6,173 nt of DNA from Gammaproteobacteria bacterium. GTDB lineage: Bacteria; Pseudomonadota; Gammaproteobacteria; Chromatiales; Sedimenticolaceae. The notes below the pieces were generated by a model. It saw only the letters and a program-made list of their open reading frames with translations. It made no database searches and was not told the DNA's origin. The position numbers and the translations under genes are program-made. The stretch covers positions 1 to 6,173 of the forward strand of contig JAGRHB010000122.1 in NCBI GenBank assembly GCA_020445245.1. The letters are read 5' to 3'. Positions 5,467-6,173 of this stretch are shown here, one piece after another (the stretch's first letter is position 1; every line of letters begins with the position of its first letter).

Positions 5467-6173
5467 ATGAGCCGCCAGATCGATTCACGTTTCGTCAACC
5501 GCCTGATCCATGACGTCGACGGTCTCCTTCAGGAGGCACTCGATTTTGAACTGCTATACGCCAGGGAACTCCAGCAGGTGGCACCCGGCTTCGTCGACAG
5601 TGCACGCAACCTCCTGCATTACCTTGGCGTACGTCGCCACGACATCCGCAGGCTGCAGGGCGATCTGTCCAGCCTCGGCCTTTCGTCGCTGGGGCGCATG
5701 GAGGCACATACACTGGCGACGCTCGAGGCTGTGCTCGGCGCGCTTTCTCATCTCGCCGGACGTGCGCAACCCGCGTCCCTGGAACGCCGCCCGCCGGTCG
5801 GTTTCAATGCGGGGCCCGCGCTGCTGGCGGAGCACGCCAATGCGCTGCTGGGTCCCTCATCGTCACGGCACTCGGGTCGGGTAATGGTCACGATGCCGAG
5901 CGAGGCGGCCCGTGACGGAGACCTGATCAGGCAGCTGCTCGGGGCCGGTATGAACATCATGCGGATCAACTGCGCACATGATGATGCCAAGGCCTGGCTG
6001 GCCATGATCGACAATCTGCACTCGGCCGAGCGTGAACTCGGTATGCGTTGCCGCATCCTCGCCGATCTGGCCGGCCCAAAGCTGCGCACCGGCACGATCG
6101 GCGGTGGTGAACCCGTACTCAAGATTCGTCCACGTCGCGATGTACGCGGCCGAGTCATCGCCAACGCCTTGGT
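5467..6173 (+). CDS. Atypical pyruvate-kinase-like protein with N-terminal extension (3' end outside window)
   Basis: The first 235 codons of a longer gene are present. Residues 1 to about 135 form a mostly helical extension with no assigned family. From about 138 the start of a pyruvate-kinase barrel is visible: GRVMVTMPSEAA in place of the usual strand 1, LLGAGMNIMRINCAHDD (158-173) corresponding to the canonical AGMNVxRLNFSHG, and ILADLAGPKLRTG (197-209) corresponding to DLxGPKIRxG. Arg166, Asn168 and His171 are kept, but the canonical Ser (the K+-ligand position of NFSHG) is Ala170. The GPK lysine (Lys205) is the form found in potassium-independent enzymes. Canonical pyruvate kinase makes pyruvate and ATP from phosphoenolpyruvate and ADP; whether this one does is unproven. 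ATG 5467 has only a weak distal AAGG before it. An in-frame TTG at 5431 is a less likely start, and a TAG at 5428 closes the frame upstream. The active-site half beyond the window cannot be judged. Confidence 0.8.
   Translation, partial: MSRQIDSRFVNRLIHDVDGLLQEALDFELLYARELQQVAPGFVDSARNLLHYLGVRRHDIRRLQGDLSSLGLSSLGRMEAHTLATLEAVLGALSHLAGRAQPASLERRPPVGFNAGPALLAEHANALLGPSSSRHSGRVMVTMPSEAARDGDLIRQLLGAGMNIMRINCAHDDAKAWLAMIDNLHSAERELGMRCRILADLAGPKLRTGTIGGGEPVLKIRPRRDVRGRVIANAL

Overview
The window is about 6.2 kb of GC-rich, densely coded DNA that looks like a chromosomal segment of a motile proteobacterium, probably a gammaproteobacterium. The reasons are a sigma-28 (FliA) type flagellar promoter, a long chemoreceptor that combines Aer2/McpB-like features with a periplasmic CxxCH haem motif, strong GC bias at third codon positions, and short intergenic gaps. 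The species cannot be named from the sequence alone. I see no RNA genes, insertion sequences, CRISPR array or attachment sites.

Left part (1-2264): the last 30 codons of an unrecognised + strand gene run convergently into a two-gene - strand operon. That operon reads, in transcription order, class III PLP aminotransferase (2264 to 938) then a beta-keto acid cleavage enzyme (BKACE/Kce family, formerly DUF849; 941 to 111). The two overlap by 4 bp (stop and GTG start share GTGA), so translation is probably coupled. A transaminase that could produce a beta-keto acid, followed by an enzyme that cleaves beta-keto acids with acetyl-CoA, suggests a small catabolic module for a beta-amino acid or related amine. 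The aminotransferase carries a one-base frameshift in a run of seven T (coding strand), just before the catalytic lysine motif. It is either a recent pseudogene, a sequencing error, or a slippage site.

Centre (2265-5350): a 233-bp divergent spacer holds a good sigma-28 promoter (TCAATTTT-N11-GCCGATAC) that drives a 935-residue chemoreceptor. The receptor has TM1, a periplasmic sensor domain with one CxxCH c-haem motif, TM2, HAMP, two tandem PAS domains of Aer2 type (His...49...Trp spacing in both), two further HAMP-like segments, a standard MCP signalling hairpin, a flexible linker and the C-terminal pentapeptide EWEEF, which resembles the CheR/CheB tether. It is predicted to sense oxygen and/or redox state with up to three haems on both sides of the membrane. 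A rho-independent terminator follows.

Right part (5351-6173): a short spacer with two 8-bp palindromes centred on TTGCAA and flanking a TATAGT -10-like box leads into the first 235 codons of an atypical pyruvate-kinase-like protein. Its roughly 135-residue N-terminal extension precedes the recognisable catalytic barrel. The gene is cut by the window edge.

The most interesting item is the triple-haem chemoreceptor architecture. The frameshifted aminotransferase/BKACE pair and the atypical pyruvate kinase come next.
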